Shown here one piece after another: positions 10,694 to 21,840 of a stretch of 28,679 bases of DNA (positions within the stretch are counted from its first letter, which is position 1; every line of letters starts with the position of its first letter). The translations under genes and the position numbers were made by a program. This stretch comes from Pigoraptor chileana (taxonomy: Eukaryota; Opisthokonta; Filasterea). The stretch spans positions 1-28,679 of the forward strand of contig CALSCR010003356.1 of assembly GCA_943704495.1 (NCBI GenBank), read 5' to 3'. The notes under the pieces are model-generated. The model was not told the DNA's origin. It saw only the letters and a list, made by a program, of their open reading frames with translations, and ran no database searches.

Positions 10694-13600
10694 CTATCGC
10701 TTGAGTCCGTCAAATTCAAGCACGCGCCTCGCCACCTCTCTCGCCATGGCCGTCCCGAGCGTGCCATCCTCCGGAAGCTGCCACTCGCGCTGAATCCCCC
10801 GCAAAAACTCGCGAAACGGCGACCACTCTGCGAGCGGATCTCCCTCAAACACGTGATGCAGCCGCTTCAGATGGCGTCGCATTGTCGTGAGTGTGTCGGC
10901 AAGGGCATCCAGTGTAGGGCGATCGAGACGACCATCGACGGGCAGCGGGGGCCACAGCGACAGAGACCCCAAATCAAAGTCCATGTCAAACGCAACACTG
11001 CTTCTGCCGCCGCCCATCTGGGACACGGAGTTCTCGGCGTTAAACTTCTCCTGGAACGATCTGACCGCCGTGAGCAGTGCGTGTGAGTATTGTCCGTCCA
11101 AGCCCTCGGGCGACATTGATAGCAGCCCCAGGTGCATTGTCAGCGCTTTGAATCGCACGACGAATGCGGCCACACGATCCCACGTCTCGGCATCCAGGGT
11201 AATGCTCGCGACGCCTTTGAGCATAAAACCATATGTCGATTCGAACGACTTTGCCGATCGGGGCGACACATCAGAGTTCATCCACATATCGGGGGATGCG
11301 CCGCACGATAAGCGATGGAGGGTCAGCTGCCGCGAAATGTTCACAGCAACGGAGTCAAGGTCACCGGATGGAACGGGTAAGAGTGTCACGCTGTGTGTTG
11401 ATGCAAATGCACGTGGATTCGCGTGGAGAACGTAGCCCAGCGATGCCTCGAATGTCGACACTCCGTCCAGTGATGGATTAAAGTACACGGATTCAATTGC
11501 TCTCCGCTGTGGATGGAAGGAGAATGAGCAGGCGCAATGTATGCGTCGTGGGTTAGGTGTGGGTGCGCGTACGCGTGTGTTATGATTAGGAGTGAGCTTA
11601 GCATCTTAAACACAAGATAATCACACGAATCTGGTCCACAGCAAACACACACGCACACACACACGCACACACACACACGCACAACATACATACACATACA
11701 CATGCATACACACACGCACACGCACACGCACAAACACAAACACAAACACAAACACAAACACAAACACAAACACAAACACAACCACAAACACAAACACAAA
11801 CACAAATACAAACACACGCACCTGCTCAATGGATGCGTTGCGTTTATTTACACGCACAACCGAGACAACCGCCGACGCCCCCTCACTCCTCTCAAGAACC
11901 CACGTGACCTTTCGGACGCTGTCGAGAAGCCACTCTGCCGCCACGTGCAGCGCAAATCCATCGAGACGCACATCGGCGTGCACTATTTCGTACTGAGGGC
12001 GATCAGCCTTTGACAGGCGGAGAAAGCGAGCGCGGTCGCACACGACAAAGCAGTGCCTGGACCCATGTGCGTGATACAAGTGAAATGTGAATGGGGACAT
12101 AAAAAACATGACGAATGCAGGGTGCAGAGATGAGCATTTACGATATCCCTAGACACATTCATCCCTTATAATACACATACAACCAGCGGCAGCCATAAAG
12201 GATTGGAGATTCTCACTCCTATTAGTACATTTTCTATTCCAGACGCATAATCAATTATAGAGAGACCCACTGAGTGCTCACAAGCATACACACGCGCCCG
12301 TGTTATGCAGTGGACGATTAAATGGTGATTGCCATACAGCAAAGCAACAGACAAGCCCACCTGTCCGCAAGTAGACCGGAGTCCTCATCGAGAGATTCGT
12401 TTGTGAGGTTCCGTATGTACGTTGCGGCCATTTCAAGCGCACTGAAGTAGTAGCCGTGCTCTGCCTGGAGTATGGCAGGGCTTGCATATTGGCTTATGAA
12501 GCTGATGCAGGTCGACAGGTTGTTCACTCTCGCTTTGAGAACAACATACACCCAAATGTCCATGAATTCGTCTGCATTTTCGCAAGAGGATGCAGGGAGG
12601 GGAGGGCGGAGGAGAGGGGAGTAAGAAGAGCGTATGGAAGGAGAAAACAATTCACGCAAAGATACACAGAGAGCTCCATCACGTGATCGAATAAGCGGGA
12701 ACATGGGCGCGGAAGACACACGGACAATCACACGGCGATATCAACGCGACGCCAACGCAACGCACCTCCGCCGGTGGTCACCCCCGGATGAAACTTTTCG
12801 ACGGTGGCAAACACAGCCTTCGCCGCCGCCAGAATGCACGCAAGACGCTGACATGGCGGATTGGGGAAGCACAACGACTTGAGCTTCGAGCAAGCGTCGT
12901 GGAAAGGCTCCGTCTCTGGGCTTTGATGGGACTCCATTATGCGCATCTGCGTCTGCGTGACTCGCGCAAATGCATGGCACTGTACAAACACACAGGAGAT
13001 GGCGTCAAACTAATGTCCAATTCATGTTCGTGATGCGTATGAACCCACGTAACAAATGTGAGAGACGTAGAAATGAAGTCACTGTGTCAGGTACTGTGCC
13101 CATGGACTGCCAAACACACATAAGAGGTTCATGGGTTTCTGCACATACCTTCTCGGCGATGGCCTTGTCCCCTTCGTCATCACGGCATCTGTCCCACGCA
13201 ACCTTGAGTATCTGCGGAATGATAAACTGCTCCAATCGCTCTTGTACCTCGGCGGATGTCGGGGCGGCTGGTGCCAGTGCGTCTCTATCCTTGCTTTTTG
13301 TCGCGGATAGGGCTGCGTCCGCAATGCAATCGGACGGATAAGTTCGAGTGTGAGCGTAAGTGAGTATGGCAGGGAAACGTACACAGCATATACACATACA
13401 AACTCTCACATACAAACATTAAAACAAGTGAGACGTAGTACACGCACCCAGTCGAGGCCCATACTCTTCGATCACATATTCGGCAAGCGCTTCAACGAGG
13501 TCCTGGAATGTCGGGTGCGATCCGCCCTTAGAGGGATCAATGAAACTGGAAACAAACGTGCGAATCTTCCGCGATTCAAAACTGCCGCTATTAGGTTGCA

Positions 13601-14663
13601 CAATTTCGTCCACATAAATGGGCTTTGGAGGCCCCCGTCCCAGCATTGTGGCTATTCGCTGGAATCGACGCTGCCGGACGCGTGCTTTGGGTGAGTCTGT
13701 CGCAGCGGCCTCGCCCTCAGCGGGAGGTGCCAGGGTAACAGTCGGAAGCAGTCCAGACTTGCCAACACTGGGTATGCGTGTGCGGCCGCTCGGCAAGCGC
13801 TCACGAAACTCCCCGTCCGGTGTCTTGTCCGGTACCGGCTGCTGGTCGTCAACACCCGCACTGACGGAATTGCTACGTGACGACGGTGCGCCGGGCGCAT
13901 CTTTCAACAACCGTACACGCCGAGTTTCCAAGTCGAGGATCTCCGAGCGGAGGTCGAACATTGCCGCGTCTGAATTGAGCCACGTCTCGTAGGTCGAAAG
14001 CGATAGCTCCTCAGGCAACGCATCTTTCACAGCATCCAACTGTTGCAGCCTTTCCACGAGTTCGTGCAGCTTCGCAAAGCGCAGATATTCGGTGCGCATG
14101 CGTCGTTCGAGCAAAGAGCGCGCCAGAGACACTTTTTCCGCCTCGTATTCAAGCTCTTCTGGGGACAAATCCACCGATGCGAGTGTTGCGCTGGAACCAT
14201 TGCGAGCGCGATCGGCATCAGATAAGCCATCACTCTTCCCCCTTTTCTCTCCATCCTTTGCCTTTAGCGATACAGACGCCGACTTTCTCAGATCCATGGC
14301 AACGAGTTCGTCGCGCATGAATTCGTCGGCAAGTTCGGGGTGGTCGATCACCTCCATCCGCTGACGGAGCGAGTCGAGCTGGCCCATTACTTCCTCGAGG
14401 AGGCGCTGAAAGGCGTGGAGAGTATCGGGCACGGTCCGAATTTCGCCCGACTCCCGAAACGACGCCATCTCCAGAGCGATAATCGCACAGAGGGGAGCGC
14501 CCTCATGTGCTAAAACACAGGGAGGATTTACCAACAAGAAGCGGTTCGCTACAGGCAGTGCATCATCTCTGATGACGAATCCTGCAAATACGGCCCTTCA
14601 ACCCTTTATCTGCCGCAAAACACCAAGAACGACACGGCAATGTCTGCGCTCCCCCTCACACAT
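10694..14663 (-). CDS. VPS9-domain protein, probable Rab5-family guanine nucleotide exchange factor
   Basis: Exons on the minus strand: 14663-14624, 14581-13448, 13312-13149, 12952-12766, 12571-12361, 12056-11822, 11506-10694; GT-AG, phases agree, 927 residues. Residues 14-390 are charged and helical (coiled-coil-like, with a Ser/Pro-rich linker). About 415-570 is a VPS9 domain: EQFIIPQILKVAWDRCRDDE, then a KxxCIL-type segment (QRLACILAAAKAVFATVEKF), then DEFMDIWVYVVLKARVNN and AEHGYYFSALEMAATYI. Compared from memory with Rabex-5, the catalytic Asp (D509) and Tyr (Y549) are kept, the Thr is Ser (S552), and the Pro of DDFLP is Asp (D513). Residues 579-927 form a further globular region that I do not recognise. 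VPS9 proteins load GTP onto Rab5/Rab21 on endosomes. The first exon and its 42-base intron are the weakest part; an alternative start is ATG at 14468. Head-to-head with the P2X gene. Confidence 0.85.
11507..11821 (-). repeat. VPS9-gene intron with (CACAAA)n and CA tracts
   Basis: This 315-base intron holds a hexamer array at about 11730-11812 (CACAAA on +, TTTGTG in the sense of the gene) and CA dinucleotides at 11645-11730. The array begins within ten bases of the donor. In the sense strand the intron therefore opens with a long TG-type tract. Confidence 0.9.
14582..14623 (-). other. Possible 42-base mini-intron near the start of the VPS9 gene
   Basis: Sense-strand borders are CTTG|GTGTTT and TTTGCAG|GA. 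Removing it takes out an in-frame TGA and joins an ATG-led 13-codon exon to the long open frame, giving CRVVLGFVIRDDALPVANR. The frame upstream of the Met at 14468 reads like real protein (DDALPVANRFLLVNPPCVL), which argues that the protein starts earlier than that Met. All other introns in the window are 94 bases or more, so this remains provisional. Confidence 0.4.
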
Positions 14664-15197
14664 AATGATGCGGATGTCTCTCGGGGGTAGCCTCTGTTGG
14701 AAATGTAAAAACAGTCGTTATTCAAGGGTAAAAACATGGTGCAAGCAAACGTTGTGTATCCGCAACCACGACTCACTCGGCACTCACTCAAACTGCGCCC
14801 GTTTTTTGCCGCCCGAGTAAACAAAGTACTATATGTAGACATAACATGTCTTCTATGTACTATTATAGTATATTTAGTATACAAGCACTCCTTATATGTT
14901 AATTCATTCCATTTATATCCACCTATAGTAAGACCAGCTTTCGCGTTGCTGGGGCACGTTACCTTTGGAATCGTCACAGGCACTCAGTGCTGACACGCAC
15001 AGCACTGACGAAGACGCACGCACACGGGCATTGTGCATATTATACATATTATACACAGCTTTGTGACAGAATACTTTCCTTAACTCAGAGTTGTAACACC
15101 AAAAAGAAACGTGACAACTGAAATCAACTCTCTTTTTTTGCACTCTGACGCGGCTGCAGTGGCCTATCATCCATGGGTAATAATTAACCATTGAACG
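14664..15197. promoter_or_regulatory. Divergent promoter region of the VPS9 and P2X genes
   Basis: 534 bases between two opposed start codons, locally A/T-rich at 14820-14930 and 15035-15060. No element could be assigned with confidence. An acceptor-like CCAACAG on the minus strand near 14700 could end a 5' UTR intron of the VPS9 gene. No additional gene seen. Confidence 0.5.
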
Positions 15198-18114
15198 ATG
15201 GCGGTGCGGACGTCCCCCATCCGCGGATTTTTTCGCGGCGTCGAGCGAGTTCTTCGCATACCTCTTCTGTCGTATTCGACCGACAAGGAAGTGCGGTTCC
15301 ACGACACAACGCTGTCACTCGTCCACAAACTCCTGTTCACACTCGCCACAACATATATGCTTGTGGAAATTCTCTTCCGTCACAAGTACGCCACGTTCGA
15401 AGTTCCCGCGGGGACGGTAAACACGTGGTCGGATTTCGCTCTTCATGTGCGCGAACCTTTGGTGAAGCCCAAATACTGCGATAATAGCGAGTATGATGTG
15501 TATCCAACTTTGGCCAGTGGCAACTTTGAGGCGCTCAACATATCGTGTCGTGCGCTGACGAGCTATGAGGTTGTCACTCTTGCGGCGACATCTTTCTCCG
15601 CAAACACCTTTGTTCAGGTAGGGAGGAGGAGGTGAAGGAGATGAAGGGGGCGGGGAGGCACTCTTCGGATGCGAAGCTGAGAAGAATATACAATAGGTTT
15701 TTGCATTTGTATCGCTCAACCGGATATGTTTTTCTTATGGACCTTTATCCGTGTCCATGTCTTCTTTCGCACACACACAAACAGGTCAAATTCAACGGCA
15801 CAGTTGAAAACACCTTCGTCACCAATGTAGAGGACGTCGCAATGAATCTGCAGCACTCGTTCTCGACATCTTTCATGGCACAAACAAACCTGAACACAAA
15901 GGTTTTTGACCACACCGGCTCTGTTGTCATGTCGACTTCCAACGGTGAGCCCTTGCTCGGCATCACGGTCGGCCAGCTGCTGCGATGGGCGGGTGTGGAT
16001 CTCGATGAGCACGCACAGGCGGCCGAGGGGCTTGGCGTCGCCCCTTTTCTAAGGCTAACGGGTGGGTTGGGAATTGCGTCGACATGACCTCATCGCACTT
16101 TTTGTTGAAGGACTGCATATATGATCTCACACTGCGGACGGTGTTTCTGTGTTTTTCTTTCCTTCCTTCTTTACTTGGATCTCACATATAGAAATCAGAA
16201 TCCCTGCGACTAACGTTGATACTGAACGCACTTGTCGGTGCACGCCCCTCACTAATCGCACGAAACCGCCTCACATACGTTTAATGTTTTTTTATGTTTA
16301 GGGGTCGTCATTCTGGTCAAACTCGAGTACACTAATTTCAGGGGTGAGCAGGCCTGGGTGTACTCTGCCCCGTATGCTCATGTGGAGTGTGCCCATCGAC
16401 TACCAACAGCACTGTGTCATTTTTGAACTCGGCAGAGAAATTGTTTGTCGCATTTATCGCACTCGGCGTCCCTCATACTGCACGTGACTTTGTGGAACCG
16501 GCGACAACACATGGCCAGTCATATGTGTAGAAGAGGAAAGCATTTGTCTTGAATTTTTGATTGTATGCTCACGTTTAAGTCCCACTGCAAACACACGCAA
16601 CCGCAACACGCACATGCCACATGCACTCACACACAAACACACACATGCACACATGCACACATGCACACACACATACACACGCGCATACACACCAACGCAA
16701 ACACAAACACACAACGCAACACATACACGCGTATTGAAAAAACCCAACTGCAGAATGGGATTTCGCCGACCGATCGCCGCACTGCCGCATACGCTTTACC
16801 GTGCAGAGCGGGCTTTGGGGATACCTGGGACCTGGCGCCCGCTACTACTCTCCTACGTCCATGGCAAGGACAGAGACTATGGCGGTGCGGTTTCTGTTCA
16901 TTACGGAGGGGCAATTGGGGCAATTTTCCTTCTACGATCTTCTCGTGAGCATTCTTAGCGGGACGATATTAGTGAGTGTCGCCACCGCATTTGTGAACCA
17001 CATTGGGTCGTCGTGGCTGCCATTGGCCAAGCGTCGGCGCTTCAACCTTGCGATGACGGAGCACGTGATACTCGACAGCGATCTGATTGACAAAGCTCCC
17101 TCGCTCATTGGACTTGGCGATAGAATCCACGTGGGACAAGACGGGAGGGTGACGCACGTTGGGTCGGCGGTTTCATTTGCGCACTCGCGGGCGGGGAGTG
17201 CCGCCGCGTTGGAGATTGGCAATGCGATTGACGGGCGTGGAGTGGGCAGTGTGGATTCGGTCATGGCCACTGTTGTGCCAGTGTTTGATGATGACGACGA
17301 CTATGGCAACTACAAAGGAGGAAACAACGGTCACACCAACAGCAATAGCAACAACTACAACAACAATTACAACAACAACAACTACAAGAGCATTAGTACC
17401 AGCGATTTGAAGTCTGGTGACCATGTTGACCACCACGTCGTGCACGAGGATTGGTCCGGTCGTTATCCTCCTACAAAGGAGCCTGTGGCGGCGTCGGGTG
17501 TGGAGTTGGGTACTCTGCGTGGATGGAATCAGTCTGGCGACCGCACACCGCACGAGCGACCCCAACAGCCACACCCACACCCACAAACACAAACGCACGA
17601 GCGACCCCAACAGCCACACCCACACCCACAAACGCAGCCACAGTCGCAGCGTGCACACAACATCAACCCGTCACCCCCACCCCCACTTATGACGGCGTCG
17701 TTTCCAATCGAAGGGGGTGCCATTCGAATAGACCACAGTGGACGGGTGTGCGTGGAGGACGACAGTGTCACGGGACCGCCCGCTCAGAGCCTGTCGAAAG
17801 TGCCGAGCATGCACAGTGGGGTATACGGCGACACCGGTAATGCCAAGGAAGGGATCGTGCAACAATCATCATCCGGGGAGGGACCCGACCCAGCGCAAGA
17901 CAGTGGATTCGTTTCTGCGGTGACGTCCACACCGCCTCGCAGTGACGACAGCAAGGCGCCGTCTGTCGTGAGTGCGTCCGGGGCAGATACTGGCCGCAAT
18001 GTCGCTGCTGAGGCCGGTAGTACTGTTGCAGTAGACCGGCGAAGTTATGCACTGCCACCGCTGCGATCATCCAACAAGGTCGCGCCACTCGGGGATCACG
18101 CAGCAACACCATAG
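15198..18114 (+). CDS. P2X-type trimeric cation channel with a long low-complexity C-tail
   Basis: Exons 15198-15617, 15785-16061, 16302-16343, 16754-18114; phases 0, 1, 1; 699 residues. P2X subunits form trimeric cation channels gated by extracellular or luminal ATP. Seen: short cytosolic N-terminus with the P2X-type TxK site (T28-D-K30 in YSTDKEVRF); TM1 at about 41-60; about 245-residue ectodomain; RWAG at 207-210 within GQLLRWAGVDLDE, matching the conserved (I/V)RWAG segment; TGVVILVKLEYTNF before C257 (SPHCRIRF, like the ECHP.Y.F segment); RFLFITEGQLGQFSFYDLL leading into TM2 at about 308-330. Only three obvious ectodomain cysteines (94, 117, 257), against ten in vertebrates. The cytosolic tail (336-699) holds an acidic/Asn-rich stretch and a 45-base duplication. 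The lysines and NFR motif used by animals for ATP are not apparent. Known relatives: Dictyostelium contractile-vacuole P2X and choanoflagellate P2X. The 14-codon third exon is the weakest join. Confidence 0.85.
16344..16753 (+). other. P2X intron 3 with CA-rich 3' part
   Basis: A 410-base intron. Its last third (16585-16735) is a degenerate CA tract on the sense strand, reaching to within about 20 bases of the ctgcag acceptor. No gene inside; the long Cys/Val open frames on the minus strand here are products of the repeat. Confidence 0.75.
17328..17393 (+). repeat. Asn-codon (AAC/AAT/CAA) tract in the P2X tail
   Basis: Low-complexity coding stretch giving about 20 residues dominated by Asn with Tyr and Ser, directly after an acidic DDDDYG segment. 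In the reverse strand it reads as a GTT-type repeat. Confidence 0.9.
17551..17640 (+). repeat. 45-bp tandem duplication in the P2X tail
   Basis: Two near-identical in-frame copies (17551-17595, 17596-17640), each encoding HERPQQPHPHPQTQ plus one residue, about 15 residues. It keeps the frame, so it lengthens a Pro/His/Gln-rich linker without disrupting the protein. Near-identity suggests a recent duplication. Confidence 0.93.
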
Positions 18115-18712
18115 ATTGTGAGAAAATATATATTTCAATGATTTGCGCCGGCATAATTCGCTCATTTTGTTATGTATCAGAATGTTCCAGCCTGTGCAAC
18201 ACTCTGTTTGTCTTGTCCGTCTTATCAGCACGTCGGCAAGTTGGGTGGCCGTGTCCGTCTTCGCCATAGTGTTGCACATTGCGTTGCACACTAAGCCTGC
18301 GTTGCAGCCTCTGATTGCAGTTTCCCACTTGGCATGCCGACCATAACTGAACCGAACACGGCTGACAGCCCCTCAATTCGATCTTGCATTTCTGTTTGGG
18401 CTGTGTGTTTATAATATACCCTAGACTGCAAGGGTGCCCTTGCTAGATTTCTAAAATGGTCTCACTTTCTCGACCGTGTCAGCACAAAGGGACGACTTGA
18501 CAATGTAAGACACCGTTCCAGTCCCGCTTAGTGACCATTTCATATTCTGTAAACAAAAAACAACGGTAGAAATCCAAACTGTGGGCTGGAACAACTGTAG
18601 TGCAGTGGATGCTACAATTATTATAGACGGAAGTTCGTAACTGGAAGTTTCGGAGCCACTGTATGACTGTATTCGATCGCAAATGAGACAGGCCGGTTGG
18701 CCGTGTCTGAGT
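18115..18712. other. Convergent spacer between the P2X and TraB genes
   Basis: 598 bases holding both 3' UTRs. A/T-rich sequence follows the P2X stop at once (gaaaatatatatttc, about 18121-18135). Short open frames on both strands show no family resemblance. Nothing else seen. Confidence 0.6.
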
Positions 18713-18905
18713 TCACCGGTTGAGCAACTCCCAATTCTTCTCAATGCCATCAAGGTGTGCAAATCCAACAACAGCAACGGCACGCTTCTCCTCGATCAAA
18801 TGCAGCACTTTCGACATGTGCTCATCGCGCCTGTTTAACGTCAATAGTTGTGATGTTCCGTATAGATGGGTTACATGAAAGGCAGTGTGCGAAGTGCGCG
18901 CGCAC

Positions 18906-18936
<31 letters not shown>

Positions 18937-21840
18937 CGGCGTGCGTGGCGTGCGTGTATGTATGTATGTGTGTGTGTGTGTGCGTGCATGCAAGTAATAG
19001 CGGTTAGAAATTTGTAGGGGTAGATTGCATGACCATTAAATCCCCCTGAGATATTAGAGAAGGGCTCAAGGCTGCAGAGTGGCATGGTGTGCTCAGTGTC
19101 AGACATGCAGTCACACACGAATACAGACTTAGTCGACATGAAATGATGAAACGCAGGCACACACACTAGAAAAAGTCACATACACAGCCACACAAATACA
19201 CAAACGCAGTTTAGTAGAACAAAAGGGCTATTAAATGCAATCAAATTCTTAAAAACTCGAACTTAAAAGGAACGGCGAAACCGAGACAGTGCCCCAGCAA
19301 AAACATTTGCATGCCGTGTCCAACTATGGAAAAGAAGACGGCATACAGTGGCAGGCAAGGCGCACAGAGACAACACACAAAGAACATTCATCACGCACTT
19401 GTGTAAGATAGCGGACATCGCGAGCGTTGGCAGCATCTCGTCCATGAACACACGCAGCTGTCGCACTTTCTCCCGGTTCTTCATGATCTCGGCCGTCATA
19501 AGCATATGCGTTTTTATATCCTCTGCGGACGCATTTGCAGGCAGGGAGAGTATATGCTTCACTATCGGCGGTATGCCAGTCGACATCAGTCGCTTAGCCA
19601 TGGCTGGAATGCTTGCGGGACTGAATCCCTTCGCGGCGGCTTGAAAGGCCGAAGAAACATCAGAGAGTGTTTTCTGTTCAGCGGAAGCAGTGGAGGAAGA
19701 AAATGGACAACGGAGATGTTGGATGCAAGTCAGTGTCATGGGCGATACGTTCCATTCTCCAAGAGAGTGAGACATGTGGGATTCATGTCAGTGTCTTAGG
19801 CGCTGTGCCCAGGGACTCCACAACGAGAGCGAGAATTCACTACTGTAAATGCCTTCAGAATAAACCCATTCCACTCCAAAGAGAGGGAGAGAGTGTGTGT
19901 GGGCGCGTGCGTGACAAAGAGAGAGAGTGAGAGCAGAGCAGAGAAGTGGTCATTCGCACAACAAACTGTGAAAAAAACTGTGCAAGCAGTGCACATTGTC
20001 ACGTGCTCACATCGATTGGGATGTCGCCGAGAATGAGCTTTGCCTTCAATGCCGCCGCTTCCCCCATGGCCACCTGCGTCATCACAGACAGTGACATCAG
20101 AAGATGTTAGAACGGAGGCACCAGACTTAAATTGACCAGCTACACACATTCCCATTCACACACACACACACACACACACATGCGCGCACACACACACTCA
20201 CACATCCCCTTTCACAAACACACATACTCACACATCCAACACACGCACACGCACATACACACACACACACACACACATGGCCCAGCATTCACTCAGACAG
20301 GACGCAGTGCCGGTCCCATATCTGCCTCCACCAAAGCTGTGCCCACAAACACCAGACCAACAAATCACAATAACCAACTTACAACGCACAGTCAGACACG
20401 GCGTTGCAAGTAATTTACAATAAAAATAATCCACCCCACCTTAAATTCCATCCCAGGGTATATGCCAAGCTGCTTAGCGAAGCCGTAAAACTGCTTGCCC
20501 ATCTGCTCCGCATCGAAATTGTCTGAACTGCCGCTGCTTCCGCCAAACAATTTCCGGGCCATTTCAACCCCCTTGAGCAAGGCGGGGATACTCGGGGCGG
20601 GATTTGTTACACCCGCGGTTTTCCCACCCGCAGACGGCAACAAACCCATCTTTTGTGCATGATCCGTTTGTGTCTTGATGTAACGCACGACGCTCTGCAT
20701 GTCGACATCTTCGCTGAAGCCGCCCTTTGCCTTGGACTGCGCCTGCATCTTGAGAGCCCGCTGATTGCACAGCTCAAGCTGCATCGCCGTATATTATAAT
20801 GGATGTCATCGAGTTAGTGATTGATTGGTTGTGACTGGCATCCGGGTGGCGATTCAAACTGAGCGCCATGTACGATCCCGTCATCCGTTTCAGGGCTGTC
20901 TCGGTTACCCATGGCAGCAACGCAGACACACACACACACACACACGTGCACACACGCATGCACACACATGGAGAGACATGGACAGACATGGACACACACA
21001 CACACACACACAAGCTTGCAAGTGCATATTCTAAAGCACCATCCTCACCATGACAGTATTGGGCTTGACATTGCGGATCACCTGCGGTGTGATTTCAGCA
21101 ATGGCCAAAACAGATGTATATCGGTGTGAATAGCTTACGTACAGCAAGTCAACATTGCCTCTAGAGGGATATCTATCACAGCATTGTTTATTGTTCGACG
21201 TGACGTTTCAATCTTTCATGTGTGATCTGCTGATCTTCCAAGTGGACAAATAAGGTTAGCTCACCTCTTTAACTTCCTCGGCGCTGATGAGCGACACGTG
21301 GGCTGCATCGGCATCACGGAGAGAACAACGAACGCGAGGCATCCACACGGTCACTTACCTGCAACCCTCCCTCAAAACAATAAACAATTGGTTCCTAATG
21401 CACTTGGCTACATGTCACAGAGGTGCAAGACAATGTCATGAGACCATACCATTAAGTAAAACACACACATACACTCTAAACACACACACACGTGTATATA
21501 TATACCCACACATACAAATACAGAACAGCACTACCGTGACATGCATACTCACACATATGTGCACGCACACAGAGACGCACATACAACACTCTCTCTCACC
21601 GGTTCCCACAACAAACACATCCGTCCCTGTTCTCGCATTCCTCAAGTGCACAATAGTCGGCTTTGGCAAAGCGGGCGTTGAGTAATTTCGCTTGTCGCTT
21701 ATCCCTATTTGCATCGCGACTTTACCGACACACTGACCGCGCACAGGATTCCCGTGGCATGCCGAGGAAGATGCACCGACGGACAGCAGCTGACGGAACC
21801 ACGCATGGCGTCCCGCGGGGAGGAGCGAGGAGGGAAGCAT
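18713..21840 (-). CDS. TraB/PrgY-family protein (TRABD-like), probable mitochondrial
   Basis: Exons on minus: 21840-21600, 21302-21265, 21081-21049, 20778-20440, 20073-20011, 19673-19399, 18830-18713; phases agree, 368 residues, near the length of animal TRABD (about 376). The TraB/Tiki superfamily hallmark is a pair of GxxH motifs, both present: GTAH at 79-82 (DVFVVGTAHVS) and GFAH at 352-355 (VAVVGFAHLDGI). Between them are VIRNVKPNTVMLELCNQR (Glu106, Arg111), LILGDIPID and KRDEHMSKVL, all in the family's usual order. The superfamily is proposed to contain metal-dependent proteases, as shown for Tiki; function of TRABD-type members is poorly known, and several sit on mitochondria. The first about 52 residues are rich in Arg, Ser and Ala with no acidic residue until D49, ending RNYST, which looks like a matrix-processing site (inference). 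Residues 115-205 hold a family-untypical insert-like helical and Gly/Ser region. Confidence 0.88.
18831..19398 (-). other. Last intron of the TraB gene, with sense CA tract before the acceptor
   Basis: 568 bases. The + strand shows TG repeats at 18906-18990, so the gene's sense strand carries CA repeats about 75-160 bases before the 3' splice site at 18831. Sense TG sequence lies mid-intron (19150-19205 CA on +). No gene inside. Confidence 0.8.
20157..20278. repeat. (CA)n tract in TraB intron 4
   Basis: Interrupted CA dinucleotides on the + strand (TG in the gene's sense), inside the 366-base intron 20074-20439. Confidence 0.93.
20926..21013. repeat. (CA)n tract in TraB intron 3
   Basis: CA runs on + interrupted by gagacatgga units; in the sense of the TraB gene a TG tract that starts about 35 bases after the donor at 21048. 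Confidence 0.93.

Noticed and set aside
10887-11435. 182-codon plus-strand frame
   Set aside because: Lies opposite the last exon of the VPS9 gene, which has matching exon phases and ordinary composition; no independent support.
17173-17658. 161-codon minus-strand frame
   Set aside because: Antisense shadow of the P2X tail repeats, Val/Leu-rich only because of GTT and GTG repeats.
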